Below, piece after piece: positions 26,335 to 35,259 of a stretch of 64,000 bases of DNA (positions are counted from its first letter, which is position 1; every line of letters starts with the position of its first letter). The position numbers were made by a program, and so were the translations under genes. The stretch is from Clostridium sp. K4410.MGS-306 (lineage in GTDB: Bacteria > Cyanobacteriota > Vampirovibrionia > Gastranaerophilales > Gastranaerophilaceae). The notes beneath the pieces were generated by a model that made no database searches, had not been told where the DNA came from, and saw nothing but the letters and a program-made list of their open reading frames with translations. Location: positions 1-64,000 of the forward strand of contig LARD01000002.1 of NCBI GenBank assembly GCA_000980375.1. The letters are read 5' to 3'.

Positions 26335-28158
26335 ATGAAAAAGAATTCTCTTAATAGCGTTTTCAGAGGTTTTACGCTGGCAGAGGCCCTTGTTGCACTG
26401 CTTGTTATCACTATAATTGTCGCGGCTTCACTGCCGATAATTACCAAGAAAAAACGTTCGATAGACCGTGTAACACACGGTGCTTACGCATGTTACTGGC
26501 AAAACGGCCAAATAATCGGCAGATACCTCATTGACCAAAAAGTTGCCATTGGCAAAACATACTACGACAACACAGAAGGAAGATACGGCTGTGAATTTAC
26601 ACCTCCGGCAGGTGCAAAAAACTTTGTTGTAACAACAGTTGGCGGCGGCGGTGGCGGTGCAGCCACAGGTGATGAAGCACAGGAAGCCAACCAGGTTTTT
26701 GAGAACGTTGGATCAAATACCTATAAAGTGCCGTTTTCAGGAAATTACAAAATGCTTATTGTTGGCGGCGGTGGCGGTGGCGGACGCGCTGACCAATATG
26801 TTGTGCCAATTGGTAATTTACGCGTAATGAGAAGAGCTTGTACAGGTACTCAAGCTGCTATGGTTTATGTTTCCGATGTGTATCTCACAAAAGACGACAG
26901 ATTGACATTCAAAGTCGGTGACGGAGGCGGTGCTTCTACAGACTATTACCAGTCAGGCATGAGCGGTTCCGAGTCTTATGTATACAACAAAAACGGCCTC
27001 ATTGCCCGTGCTGACGGCGGAGGTGGAGGCTGCAGCTACAAAGCTGGTCGTAGTGTTTCCGAAAGAGCAATTATTGGTTTCAACGCATCAGGCGGAGGCC
27101 GATCAATAGGCAAAAATTATGATGGAACAGCACTTAGCGGCCTTGGTTCAAAAGTTGTTGAGTACTTAAACACTATATACAGCGGTTCACCGGGTAAGGG
27201 CTTTATTAATTCACAAAATGCTTCCAAGCCAAAAGGCACAATATACAACGGCAAAAGTGTCGGTACAAACCAGTCTTCTTATCACCAGAATGACTTTTAT
27301 GACATGCAGCTTATTTCGCAGCTGGACAGTTTTGAAAGTGAATTTGGCGTTAATTTTAACAGATATGTAAGAACAAATAATCAAGGAGAATGCAATGGCC
27401 GTACAGCTATGTATGGTTGCGGCGAATTGTACAACTTCAACGGTGCCGGAGGCGGCGGTGAAGGTCAGATAAGCGGCAGTTACTGGGATTTTGGTCAGGC
27501 AAAAGGCGGAGATGGTATTGTCATAATTAAAGGCAGCCCTCTTTATCCCGGTAAAGGCGGCTATGCGGGAAAAGTTAAGCAGACACCTTTTGCTTCACTT
27601 CCTGCAAAAACGCTTCTCTTCCCCGGACGAGGCGGAGCGGGCGGTTATATTGAACCTAAAAGACGCCATTCATTGTTAGGCGATCGTTACGAACCCACAG
27701 CTGTTGCAGCACAACAGGGCGAATCATCTTATATAAAAAATTATGCAAAAGCTGATGGCGGACAACCGGCCCCTGTTGTCAATGTGTCAGATAATAACAC
27801 TATTAACAATGAGCAGTCTTCATACGGAGCTGCAGGCGGAAGCGGTGAGATTGCAAACATTGTTCCTACCTACAAACAAAAAGGCGGAGCAGGTGGTTAC
27901 TCTGACAAAAACATAAACGGTTATACAAATAACAACACTATAAACGGTTTATCAAGGCCGCTTTTTGCAAACGGCAGAGAGGTTGATACCTTCAACAACC
28001 TTATAGGCGCCGGCTCCGGCGGTGGCGGGGGCACAGCTACAGGCAAGACTTATACCTCAGACGATGCCAAATTTTCGGGTAAAATGCAAAACTTTATAGA
28101 TGCCAATATGGGCAGAGGCGGTGACGGCTCTTCGGGCGTTGTGTTTATCCAGTGGTAA
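26335..28158 (+). CDS. Glycine-rich prepilin-like protein
   Basis: A 607-residue family member. The 12-residue leader MKKNSLNSVFRG is followed by FTLAEALVALLVI and a helix ending in PIITKKKRS. HGAYACYWQNG, CEFTPPAGAKNFVVTTVGG and several polyglycine blocks (GGGGGGAATG, GGGGGGGR) follow. The central conserved unit KGGYAGKVKQTPFASLPAK is followed by LLFPGRGGAGG. The C-terminus is GSGGGGGTATG, and the final residues are GVVFIQW. It begins a two-gene unit with the next gene (27-bp gap). A surface-exposed pilin-type adhesin is the best guess. The sequence is intact and strongly similar to the genes at 28186 and 36526. Confidence 0.86.
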   Translation: MKKNSLNSVFRGFTLAEALVALLVITIIVAASLPIITKKKRSIDRVTHGAYACYWQNGQIIGRYLIDQKVAIGKTYYDNTEGRYGCEFTPPAGAKNFVVTTVGGGGGGAATGDEAQEANQVFENVGSNTYKVPFSGNYKMLIVGGGGGGGRADQYVVPIGNLRVMRRACTGTQAAMVYVSDVYLTKDDRLTFKVGDGGGASTDYYQSGMSGSESYVYNKNGLIARADGGGGGCSYKAGRSVSERAIIGFNASGGGRSIGKNYDGTALSGLGSKVVEYLNTIYSGSPGKGFINSQNASKPKGTIYNGKSVGTNQSSYHQNDFYDMQLISQLDSFESEFGVNFNRYVRTNNQGECNGRTAMYGCGELYNFNGAGGGGEGQISGSYWDFGQAKGGDGIVIIKGSPLYPGKGGYAGKVKQTPFASLPAKTLLFPGRGGAGGYIEPKRRHSLLGDRYEPTAVAAQQGESSYIKNYAKADGGQPAPVVNVSDNNTINNEQSSYGAAGGSGEIANIVPTYKQKGGAGGYSDKNINGYTNNNTINGLSRPLFANGREVDTFNNLIGAGSGGGGGTATGKTYTSDDAKFSGKMQNFIDANMGRGGDGSSGVVFIQW

Positions 28159-28185
28159 TAGACAGCTATTTAGTAAAGGAAGAAT

Positions 28186-30051
28186 ATGATTAATACAAAA
28201 AAGAAAAATCAAAAAAAACATAAAGCTTTCTCTCTGGCAGAAGCGCTGATAACGCTTCTTGTAATCTGTATTGTTGTAATGGCTTCCGTGCCTGTCATTA
28301 CAAAAAAACGTAAAAAGATGGAGAACGTTAACAGAAACTCATTTGCTTGCTATTGGAAAGGAAATACCATCGTTGGCAAATATAATCTCAACGGCAAAGT
28401 GTCAGATGCACAAACCGTTACAGAAACAGGCCCTGATGGAACATCGCGTACCGGCTGCAAATTTGACCCGCCGAACAATGCCAAAAACTTTGTAGTTACA
28501 GTAGTTGGCGGCGGCGGAGGCGGTGCAGCCGGCAAAGGACGCGCCGAAAGTTTTGTAATTTCAGGTGGAACACAAAGCGGTAATTTTACAGTACCTGTTG
28601 ACGGTTTATACAAAATTCTTGCAATAGGTTCCGGCGGAGCGGGCGGCCACACAAGTTCCGACCAGGTAAGGCATAAAAGCTGTTCTCAAGGCAGCGGCGG
28701 ATGTCAACCCCCTGCAACAACAGGCTCTCCGGCAGGCATGGTCATAACAAATGATATAAAACTGGATAAAAACGGCAAAATCTCTTACTCGCTTGTAGAC
28801 CCAGGCTGGGCAAGAGAAGACAATGACGGACACGCAAGTAACGGCGGGGATACGTGGGTTACATACACAGGCAACGACAGCCAGACAAGTGCATACCGTT
28901 CTTTCACAATCGGTGCACAAGGCGGTGGTGCAGGTGCCTGCACAAACTATGACGGTAAAGACAAAACACGCTGGTGGCAATGTACTGATACAAGATACGG
29001 CGAACGTTCAAGAAATGCTGACAGTTGTATAAGAGATGGTAACGGGTTCTATCCCAGATATGGTGTAACCAAAAAAGGCAACAAAGAAAGCCATCCGTAC
29101 ATTCGCGGTGCTCATGCCGGCGGTGCAGGTGTTACAAACCTCAACGGATTTTCCAGCAGTGATTTTAAACTCCACTACGAAGCAAGCAGCACTGCTTACG
29201 GCAGTATCTTTGAATACGAAAAACCGGGTGCATACAGAATGAACCGCTCGGGCGGGAAAGCTACAGCTATAGCTTATAAAGATTCTGACAACTGGGGACG
29301 CCCTTACAGAAACAGTGCTCTTACATATGCAAGACTCGTAGAATTCAAGCTGTGGGATCGTGAAGATTTGGAACACCCAATTGGTTCCGGCGGATATGGT
29401 TCCGGTGGTGGTTTAAAAAACAAAAAAGCCTGTAACAATGCATATCCTAACAGATGCCCTGATGAAGGACGTAACCACAAAGATCCAAAAGGCAATGGCG
29501 GATATGGTGCAGTATCTATAGTCTGGAACCGTTCTTACGCAGGTTTTGGCGGTACTGCAGGTCAGGTGCTCCAGCTTCCGTTTGCACAATTGCCCAAAAA
29601 CACTCTTTGCTTCCCGGGTAAAGGCGGTGCCGGCGGTGTAATCGGCCATTACGGCGGTTATGACGGAGAGTACTCATACCTTAAAAACTATCCTACGGTT
29701 GGAGGCGGAAAAGGTGCCTCTGAAATAAACTACGACAGCTCAAGCACCTACTACGACTCTAAAGCAGGTGAAGTGGCCAAAGCACAAAGCGGTGAGCTTG
29801 CAAATATCAACCCTGTTACAAAACAAGAAGGCGGTGCCGGCGGTTTCACTACTTTGGATGACAACGGTTACATAGACAATTCTACAAATTATAACGGACT
29901 TACGCGTGAAATGTTTGTCAATGGTGTAGAAATAGGCATGTTCACACAACTGTTCGGCGCAGGCTCCGGCGGCGGAGGCGGCACAGGCTGGATAGACCAG
30001 CAGGGTGAAGGCGGCGACGGTTCATCAGGTATTGTCTTTATCCAATGGTAA
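28186..30051 (+). CDS. Glycine-rich prepilin-like protein
   Basis: A 621-residue protein, second in the pair. The very basic 14-residue leader ends in HKA, then FSLAEALITLLVI and a helix ending PVITKKRKK. The HG of the usual HG-x-x-x-C motif is replaced by NSFACYWKGN, a small deviation. CKFDPPNNAKNFVVTVVGG, GGGGGGAAGKG, the FGGTAGQVLQLPFAQLPKN unit, LCFPGKGGAGG and GSGGGGGTG follow. The end is IVFIQW. Four to five additional Cys lie between residues 150 and 430, often in pairs. AAGGAAG precedes ATG 28186. Transcription should stop at the hairpin at 30080-30107. Confidence 0.86.
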   Translation: MINTKKKNQKKHKAFSLAEALITLLVICIVVMASVPVITKKRKKMENVNRNSFACYWKGNTIVGKYNLNGKVSDAQTVTETGPDGTSRTGCKFDPPNNAKNFVVTVVGGGGGGAAGKGRAESFVISGGTQSGNFTVPVDGLYKILAIGSGGAGGHTSSDQVRHKSCSQGSGGCQPPATTGSPAGMVITNDIKLDKNGKISYSLVDPGWAREDNDGHASNGGDTWVTYTGNDSQTSAYRSFTIGAQGGGAGACTNYDGKDKTRWWQCTDTRYGERSRNADSCIRDGNGFYPRYGVTKKGNKESHPYIRGAHAGGAGVTNLNGFSSSDFKLHYEASSTAYGSIFEYEKPGAYRMNRSGGKATAIAYKDSDNWGRPYRNSALTYARLVEFKLWDREDLEHPIGSGGYGSGGGLKNKKACNNAYPNRCPDEGRNHKDPKGNGGYGAVSIVWNRSYAGFGGTAGQVLQLPFAQLPKNTLCFPGKGGAGGVIGHYGGYDGEYSYLKNYPTVGGGKGASEINYDSSSTYYDSKAGEVAKAQSGELANINPVTKQEGGAGGFTTLDDNGYIDNSTNYNGLTREMFVNGVEIGMFTQLFGAGSGGGGGTGWIDQQGEGGDGSSGIVFIQW

Positions 30052-30079
30052 AGACATGTTTAATAAACAGTACTTATTC

Positions 30080-30107
30080 GACCTCTGATTTTCAGGGGTC
30101 TTTTTTT
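30080..30107 (+). terminator. Intrinsic terminator after prepilin pair
   Basis: GACCTCTG (30080-30087) pairs with CAGGGGTC (30093-30100), allowing one G-U, followed by seven T. The motif ACAGTACTT (30067-30075) lies directly upstream, as it does before the terminators at 38311 and 61229. Confidence 0.85.
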
Positions 30108-30154
30108 AATGCTATAATTATTTTATATAAAATATAGTATTAAGGGGTCAGTTT

Positions 30155-31606
30155 ATGAAAATAATGTTTGTGTCAGCCGAAGTTGCACCGTTTTCCAAAG
30201 TCGGAGGGCTTGCCGATGTTGTGGGCAGTTTGCCGAAAGTTCTTGAAAAAATGGGGCACGAGGTGGCAATTTTTACCCCTTTACACGGCTGCATTGACCA
30301 GCACAAATACGGTATCGAAGAGCTGGAAAACTCTAAATTGACCATTGATTACAGCTATGGCCAGTATTATTTCAACCTCAAAATGGCTAAACTGCCCGGT
30401 ACAAAAAATGTTAACGTGTTCTTTTTGGACAACAACAAATATTTTGCTCCGTTTCATGAAGTTTACCCGAGAAACATAGACACAAGATACGAGCATGAAA
30501 GATTTATTGCGTTTTCGCATGCAGCTATTGAATATGCGCGTCTTTTAAACTTCAAGCCCGATATCATACACTCAAACGACTGGCACACAGCTATGATTCC
30601 GCCTTACATGAAGATAAATTACAGAAACGATCCGTTTTTTAAGGATACAAAAAACTTTTTCTCCATCCACAACATAGCATATCAGGGACAGTGGTTTGAT
30701 GATTTGCTCTATTTTGCGCAGCTTGACCACAAAGATGTGTGGAACTGCTGGGGGCTTGAGCATTTTGGTATGCTCAACTGGATGAAAGGTGCAATAAACT
30801 ATGCTGACAAAGTGGTGGTTGTTTCGCCAAATTATGTTAACGAAATAAAAACCTACGAAGGCGGCAAGGGGCTGGATTGGACACTTAACCACAATGCGCA
30901 TAAACTGCTCGGTATTTTAAACGGAGTGGATTACAGCGTTTACAACCCTGCAACGGATAAATGTATTGCAAGAAATTATGATGCACAACATGTCCAGTAC
31001 AAAGAAGACAACAAAAAAGCTGTACTAAAAGAATTCGGACTTCCTTATGTAGAAGACAAACCTCTTATTGCCGTTGTTTCAAGACTTGTTGAGCAAAAAG
31101 GTTTTGATCTTTTTGGCCCTGTTTGCGAGGAGCTCAAAACACTGGATGCGCAGTTTATTATATTGGGAACAGGCGCGCAGCATTACGAAGACATGTTCCG
31201 TTACCTCAGCGCTACAAGCGAAAATATTCGCGCAAGAATAGAATTTTCAGCACAGTTGGGCAATCTGATGTATGCCGGAGCTGACATGTTTCTTATGCCA
31301 TCAGCTTTTGAGCCGTGCGGGTTGAGCCAGCTTATTTCGCTAAAATACGGTACTGCTCCGATTGTAAGGGCAACAGGCGGGCTGGATGATACAATTGTCG
31401 GTTATCCCATGGACAAAGGCGACGGCTTCAAGTTCTGGAATTACAGCCCTTACGCTATGATGGACTGCATAAGATATGCACTCAATATCTACAAAGACAA
31501 ACGCGATTGGGCACAGATTGTACAAAATGCCATGAATGCTGACTTTAGCTGGGATAAAAGCGCACAAAAATACGTAGACGCGTACAAGGAAGTCTTAAAT
31601 ATATAA
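30155..31606 (+). CDS. glgA: Glycogen synthase (ADP-glucose type)
   Basis: A 483-residue GT5-family starch/glycogen synthase that transfers glucose from ADP-glucose to the alpha-1,4-glucan chain. The N-terminal KVGGLADVVGSLPK carries the Lys-x-Gly-Gly donor-binding loop. The C-terminal domain shows FEPCGLSQLISLKYGT and TGGLDDTI. The length is standard. The start ATG 30155 has AAGGGG upstream. A TATAAT at 30113-30118 is the likely -10. It suggests a glycogen reserve, and the GH57 enzyme at 49082 may act on related glucans. The next gene (GIY-YIG) begins 3 bp later. Confidence 0.96.
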   Translation: MKIMFVSAEVAPFSKVGGLADVVGSLPKVLEKMGHEVAIFTPLHGCIDQHKYGIEELENSKLTIDYSYGQYYFNLKMAKLPGTKNVNVFFLDNNKYFAPFHEVYPRNIDTRYEHERFIAFSHAAIEYARLLNFKPDIIHSNDWHTAMIPPYMKINYRNDPFFKDTKNFFSIHNIAYQGQWFDDLLYFAQLDHKDVWNCWGLEHFGMLNWMKGAINYADKVVVVSPNYVNEIKTYEGGKGLDWTLNHNAHKLLGILNGVDYSVYNPATDKCIARNYDAQHVQYKEDNKKAVLKEFGLPYVEDKPLIAVVSRLVEQKGFDLFGPVCEELKTLDAQFIILGTGAQHYEDMFRYLSATSENIRARIEFSAQLGNLMYAGADMFLMPSAFEPCGLSQLISLKYGTAPIVRATGGLDDTIVGYPMDKGDGFKFWNYSPYAMMDCIRYALNIYKDKRDWAQIVQNAMNADFSWDKSAQKYVDAYKEVLNI

Positions 31607-31609
31607 AAT

Positions 31610-31894
31610 ATGGATAAACCATGTGTGTATATTCTTGCTAATAAAAACAACACTACTTTGTATGTAGGGGTTACTTCGTGTTTAAAAAAAAGAATTTTTG
31701 AACACAAAAGCAAAGCTGTAAAATGTTTTTCATCAAAATATAATGTTGATAAACTTGTGTATTATGAAATATTTGATGATATGGAGCAAGCAATTAAAAG
31801 AGAAAAACAGCTGAAAGCCGGTTCAAGAATAAAGAAGTGTAACTTAATAGAATCTTTTAATTCAGGCTGGGTAGATTTGTATAATGAAATTTAA
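31610..31894 (+). CDS. GIY-YIG domain protein
   Basis: A 94-residue single-domain protein of the small UPF0213/YhbQ-like group. The nuclease-fold landmarks are VYILANKN (GIY strand), LYVGVTSCLKKRIFEHKSK (YIG strand, conserved Arg and His-like positions) and the later EREKQLKAGSRIKKCNLIES-like segment (KREKQLKAG). The family is broadly distributed, often in many copies and occasionally laterally transferred. Its cellular role is not well established; DNA or RNA nuclease activity is possible. It follows glgA after 3 bp and is followed by the inverted-repeat element. Confidence 0.88.
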   Translation: MDKPCVYILANKNNTTLYVGVTSCLKKRIFEHKSKAVKCFSSKYNVDKLVYYEIFDDMEQAIKREKQLKAGSRIKKCNLIESFNSGWVDLYNEI

Positions 31895-31900
31895 TTTTGT

Positions 31901-32040
31901 GTCATTGCGAGGCAAAGGGCACTGGAGTAAAACAATTATAAAATTTACGAAGCAATCTCTTCTTTTAATTTTCTTTGTTACAGATTGCTTCGTGAGTTTA
32001 ACTTTTTTTATATATTAAAAGTTCTTTGCCTCGCAATGAC
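31901..32040. repeat. Nested inverted-repeat element (REP/MITE-like)
   Basis: The outer arms GTCATTGCGAGGCAAAG (31901-31917) and its exact complement (32024-32040) are 17 bp. Inside lie ACGAAGCAATCT (31947-31958) and its complement (31982-31993). The 140-bp element could fold into one long cruciform. Similar ATTGCGAG...GAAGCAATCT repeats occur in many unrelated bacterial genomes as dispersed non-coding repeats. It lies exactly between converging genes, so it could double as a bidirectional terminator. Confidence 0.8.
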
Positions 32041-32047
32041 GTTGCTT

Positions 32048-33916
32048 CTATTCCTGTGCGGGCTGTTCGTCTTGTTGAGCTTCGTGTTCTTCTGTGATTT
32101 CGGTTGCGTCAACAAAAGGCGTTTCTTTGCACATTTTGATACGGCTTATTCTTCTGCCGTCTATTTCCAAAATTGTATAAGTAATATTTTTGTCTTCTAT
32201 AACATCGTTGAGCTCCGGCTCTCTGCCTAACAGGCCGAAAACATAACCCCCTATTGTCTGGAAGTCTTCATTCGGTATGTCGAGGTCAAATCTTTCGTTG
32301 ATGTCTTCAATATCCATTTTGCAAGAAACATTCAGCGTGTGCTCATCTATCTTAACAACCTCGGGCGTTTCGACCTTGTCAAACTCGTCATAAATTTCGC
32401 CTACGATTTCTTCTAAAATATCCTCAATTGTTACAATACCTGCAATACCGCCATGTTCATCCACAACAGCTGCAATTTGATTTTTTGAGGAAGTAAAATC
32501 GCTCAAAAGGTCGGAAATAAATTTGTTTTCCGGCACAATCAAAAGCTCTCTGGCAAGAAACTCTATAGAAAAATGCTCGTCCACGTGATTGTTTTTGATT
32601 ACTTTCAAAACGTCTTTTGCATTTATAACACCAATGATATTGTCCACATTGTCTCTGTAAACAGGGATTCTTGTGTGGCCTGAGCTGATAATCATATCAG
32701 CGAGCTCATTGATATTTTCTTCGACATTAACCATAAAGATTTCTGTTCTAGGCACCATGATTTCTCGCACAACAGTGTTTGCAAATCCAAAGAAATTTTG
32801 GAGCATAGTTGCTTCGTGGTTGTCGATTGTTCCTATTTTTTCGCCTTCTTTAATGAGCTTTGTGAATTTTTCTTCCCAGTTGTCTTCGGCATCGTGTGCC
32901 TGAAGCTCGATTGTGATATGGGTTATATTTTTGATAACTTTTTTGATTTTGCGCTCCAGCATGTCAGCAATATCATCTGCGTCTTTCATCTGGGTTTCGG
33001 GATCAACTTCGATTGTCATGTTAATAATCAAACCTGATGAACCCAAATCTATTGTCTTGAGCTCGATTACGCCTGTGATGCCATGGATTGTAGAAGCAAC
33101 CTCACGGATTTTTTCTTCCACATCAGGCTCGGCAGACTGCACTGTCAGGCTGTTTACATTGTTTTTCAACAGGTAAATAGCAAGGAAAAACAGGATTGTA
33201 CCAATGATTACAGAAGCGATTGCGTCCGGCACGTATGCAAGGTTCGAAGGCATTACAAATTTTGCCAGCGTAAGAGCTACAAATGCGACAATTACACCGG
33301 TGAGGGCTGCTGTATCTTCGTACCACACAAATTTTGTTGTGGGACTTTTAATTTCGCCTATGTATTTTATTGAGCGGAAAAACTCTTTTACAGGGTTTTT
33401 TTCTTCGATTCCTACTTCGTGTAAAACAGCCTTGGATGCGCTTATTACAGCCCAAGCTTCAAACATAATGCTGCATATCAAAGCAATTGCAATGGCATTG
33501 TAATGTACAAGAAGGTCATTGGTTTCTTCTGCGTGCAAAAGTTTTTCAAAACCGTGGTAAATAGCCACGAAAGTACCACCCAGCATAAGTATTGAAGCAA
33601 ACATTGCCCAGACGTTAGCCTCTAATCCGTAGCCAAACGGGTGTGCGTTGTCAGCGGGGCGGGAGCCTCTTTTTATGCCCACAAGAAGGCAGATACTGTT
33701 AAAAGAATCTACGCCCGAGTGGATGGCTTCTGCCAGCATTGCGGAACTGGAAGAGAAAAAGAAACAAATCAATTTAACAAGTGCAATCCCGAGATTTGCA
33801 ATCAGGGCTTTGATTACAGCCATGAATTTTGAGTTATCTGCTTTTTCCTGTATTGATTCTTCTGTGCTAATTTCGTCGTTGTTTTTAGTTTCCAAGTTAT
33901 AACTGTCAGATGACAT
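32048..33916 (-). CDS. Fusion of CDF-family cation transporter and CorC/HlyC CBS-domain protein
   Basis: A 622-residue fusion. Residues about 30-345 form a cation diffusion facilitator with six hydrophobic segments. The metal site His66-x3-Asp70 lies in MLAEAIHSGVDS, with a matching site at Glu200-Asp201 (WYEDTAALTG). This pattern resembles the ZnT9-like subgroup. Residues about 360-510 carry a CBS pair with the CorC-type entry (VVREIMVPRTEIF, SGHTRIPVY, DEHGGIAGIVTIEDILEEI). A CorC_HlyC domain extends to about 605, and an acidic tail closes the protein. CorC-type proteins are linked to magnesium or cobalt efflux, so a nucleotide-gated metal exporter is plausible. The joining of these two families is uncommon as far as I know. 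It is a single-gene unit. Confidence 0.9.
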   Translation of the reverse strand: MSSDSYNLETKNNDEISTEESIQEKADNSKFMAVIKALIANLGIALVKLICFFFSSSSAMLAEAIHSGVDSFNSICLLVGIKRGSRPADNAHPFGYGLEANVWAMFASILMLGGTFVAIYHGFEKLLHAEETNDLLVHYNAIAIALICSIMFEAWAVISASKAVLHEVGIEEKNPVKEFFRSIKYIGEIKSPTTKFVWYEDTAALTGVIVAFVALTLAKFVMPSNLAYVPDAIASVIIGTILFFLAIYLLKNNVNSLTVQSAEPDVEEKIREVASTIHGITGVIELKTIDLGSSGLIINMTIEVDPETQMKDADDIADMLERKIKKVIKNITHITIELQAHDAEDNWEEKFTKLIKEGEKIGTIDNHEATMLQNFFGFANTVVREIMVPRTEIFMVNVEENINELADMIISSGHTRIPVYRDNVDNIIGVINAKDVLKVIKNNHVDEHFSIEFLARELLIVPENKFISDLLSDFTSSKNQIAAVVDEHGGIAGIVTIEDILEEIVGEIYDEFDKVETPEVVKIDEHTLNVSCKMDIEDINERFDLDIPNEDFQTIGGYVFGLLGREPELNDVIEDKNITYTILEIDGRRISRIKMCKETPFVDATEITEEHEAQQDEQPAQE

Positions 33917-34093
33917 TTTTTATCCTTATTGTTTTAGGTTAACCGAATGTATATATCATAACGGGAAAAAAGGCGCTTTGCAATGTTTATTCCTCAATTA
34001 GATGTATTAACAAGCTCAATAAAATATTATATAATTGTCTGTATTAAATTTTTTTTAAACTTTTGTAAAGTTTAGGAAAAAATCTATAAAGTT

Positions 34094-34121
34094 TTGACTG
34101 GAATCTGTCGAAGTATATAGA
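34094..34121 (+). promoter_or_regulatory. Promoter of the HD-GYP response regulator
   Basis: TTGACT at 34094-34099, a 16-bp spacer and TATAGA at 34116-34121. The predicted start of transcription is within about 10 bp of ATG 34138, leaving an almost leaderless mRNA with no Shine-Dalgarno sequence. The rest of the 221-bp divergent gap is A/T-rich. Confidence 0.5.
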
Positions 34122-34137
34122 GTAATATGGTGTATGT

Positions 34138-35259
34138 ATGGAAAATTTTGCATTATTAAAAGAAGATTCCTTTGAAGAAAGCCTTGGCGAGATTCTTCAG
34201 GTGAATCCTAAAAACGAAAAACATACCATTCTGCTCGTGGATGACGAGGTGAATAACCTTCAGCTCCTTCGCAGAACTCTCCGGCATGATTACAATATCC
34301 TGACTGCCTCAAACGGAAAAGAAGCACTGGAAATAGTGGAAGGTAAAGGCAGTGAGATTGCGCTTATCGTCAGTGACCAGAAAATGCCCGAGATGGAGGG
34401 TACGGAGTTTTTAAAACGTGTTGCAGGTGAATACCCTGATATCGTCAAAATTTTGCTTACAGGACACCTTGATGTGGATGCAATTGTAGATTCTATCAAC
34501 GATTGCCATCTGTACCAGTACATTGTAAAACCATTTGACCCCGAAGAACTCAAGCTTACAATCGAAACAGGGATTCAAAAATTTGACCTTGTAAACAACA
34601 AAACCGTGATTCTCAAAGATTTAAGAGAGCTGTTTTATAAAACAATAAAACTCATTGCCTCGGCGCTTGACGCCAAAGACCCATACACACACGGCCACTC
34701 TTTGAGGGTGACTATGTATTCTTTGATTCTTGCCAAAAAGCTGAATCTTGATGACACAACGCTTGAAGAAATCGAAACAGCGGGTCTTTTGCACGATATA
34801 GGCAAAATCGGTATTCCGCAGAGCATTCTTTGCAAACCCGGAAAACTAACGGATGAAGAGTATGAGGTTATGAAATCTCACCCTGCACAGGCAGAAAAAA
34901 TGCTTATGGGTATAAAAAAACTGACTGTTGTATCCAACTGGCTGCGTACCCACCACGAAAGATGGGACGGCAAAGGCTATCCTTACGGTTTAAAAGGAGA
35001 AGAAATTCCAATATCAGGCCGTATTATTGCTCTTGCCGATACTTATGACGCAATGACCTCCACACGCTCTTACCGCAAGGCTCTTTCTCACGAAACTGCA
35101 ATGGAAGAAATCAAAAGATGCGCCGGAACACAGTTTGACCCTGTTCTGGCAGACCTTTTTATCAGCTGTTCTGATGAAATTCGTGCGGCAAAAGATGACC
35201 CTGACACCTATTACCCCAAATACAGCTATCTTCAAAAAATGATTTACGAAACCAGATAA
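34138..35259 (+). CDS. Response regulator with HD-GYP phosphodiesterase domain
   Basis: A 373-residue two-domain cytoplasmic protein. A receiver domain spans about residues 30-150, with acidic pocket DDE at 35-37, phospho-acceptor Asp80 (SDQKMP) and Lys131 (KPF). An HD-GYP domain follows, with HD at 219-220 (LLHDIGKIGIP) and HHERWDGKGYP at 272-282. HD-GYP enzymes hydrolyse cyclic di-GMP to pGpG or GMP, which usually lowers surface attachment and modulates pilus behaviour. All catalytic signature residues are present. No sensor kinase is adjacent. It ends one base before the converging UbiA-family gene. A link with the pilin loci is an inference from function only. Confidence 0.94.
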   Translation: MENFALLKEDSFEESLGEILQVNPKNEKHTILLVDDEVNNLQLLRRTLRHDYNILTASNGKEALEIVEGKGSEIALIVSDQKMPEMEGTEFLKRVAGEYPDIVKILLTGHLDVDAIVDSINDCHLYQYIVKPFDPEELKLTIETGIQKFDLVNNKTVILKDLRELFYKTIKLIASALDAKDPYTHGHSLRVTMYSLILAKKLNLDDTTLEEIETAGLLHDIGKIGIPQSILCKPGKLTDEEYEVMKSHPAQAEKMLMGIKKLTVVSNWLRTHHERWDGKGYPYGLKGEEIPISGRIIALADTYDAMTSTRSYRKALSHETAMEEIKRCAGTQFDPVLADLFISCSDEIRAAKDDPDTYYPKYSYLQKMIYETR

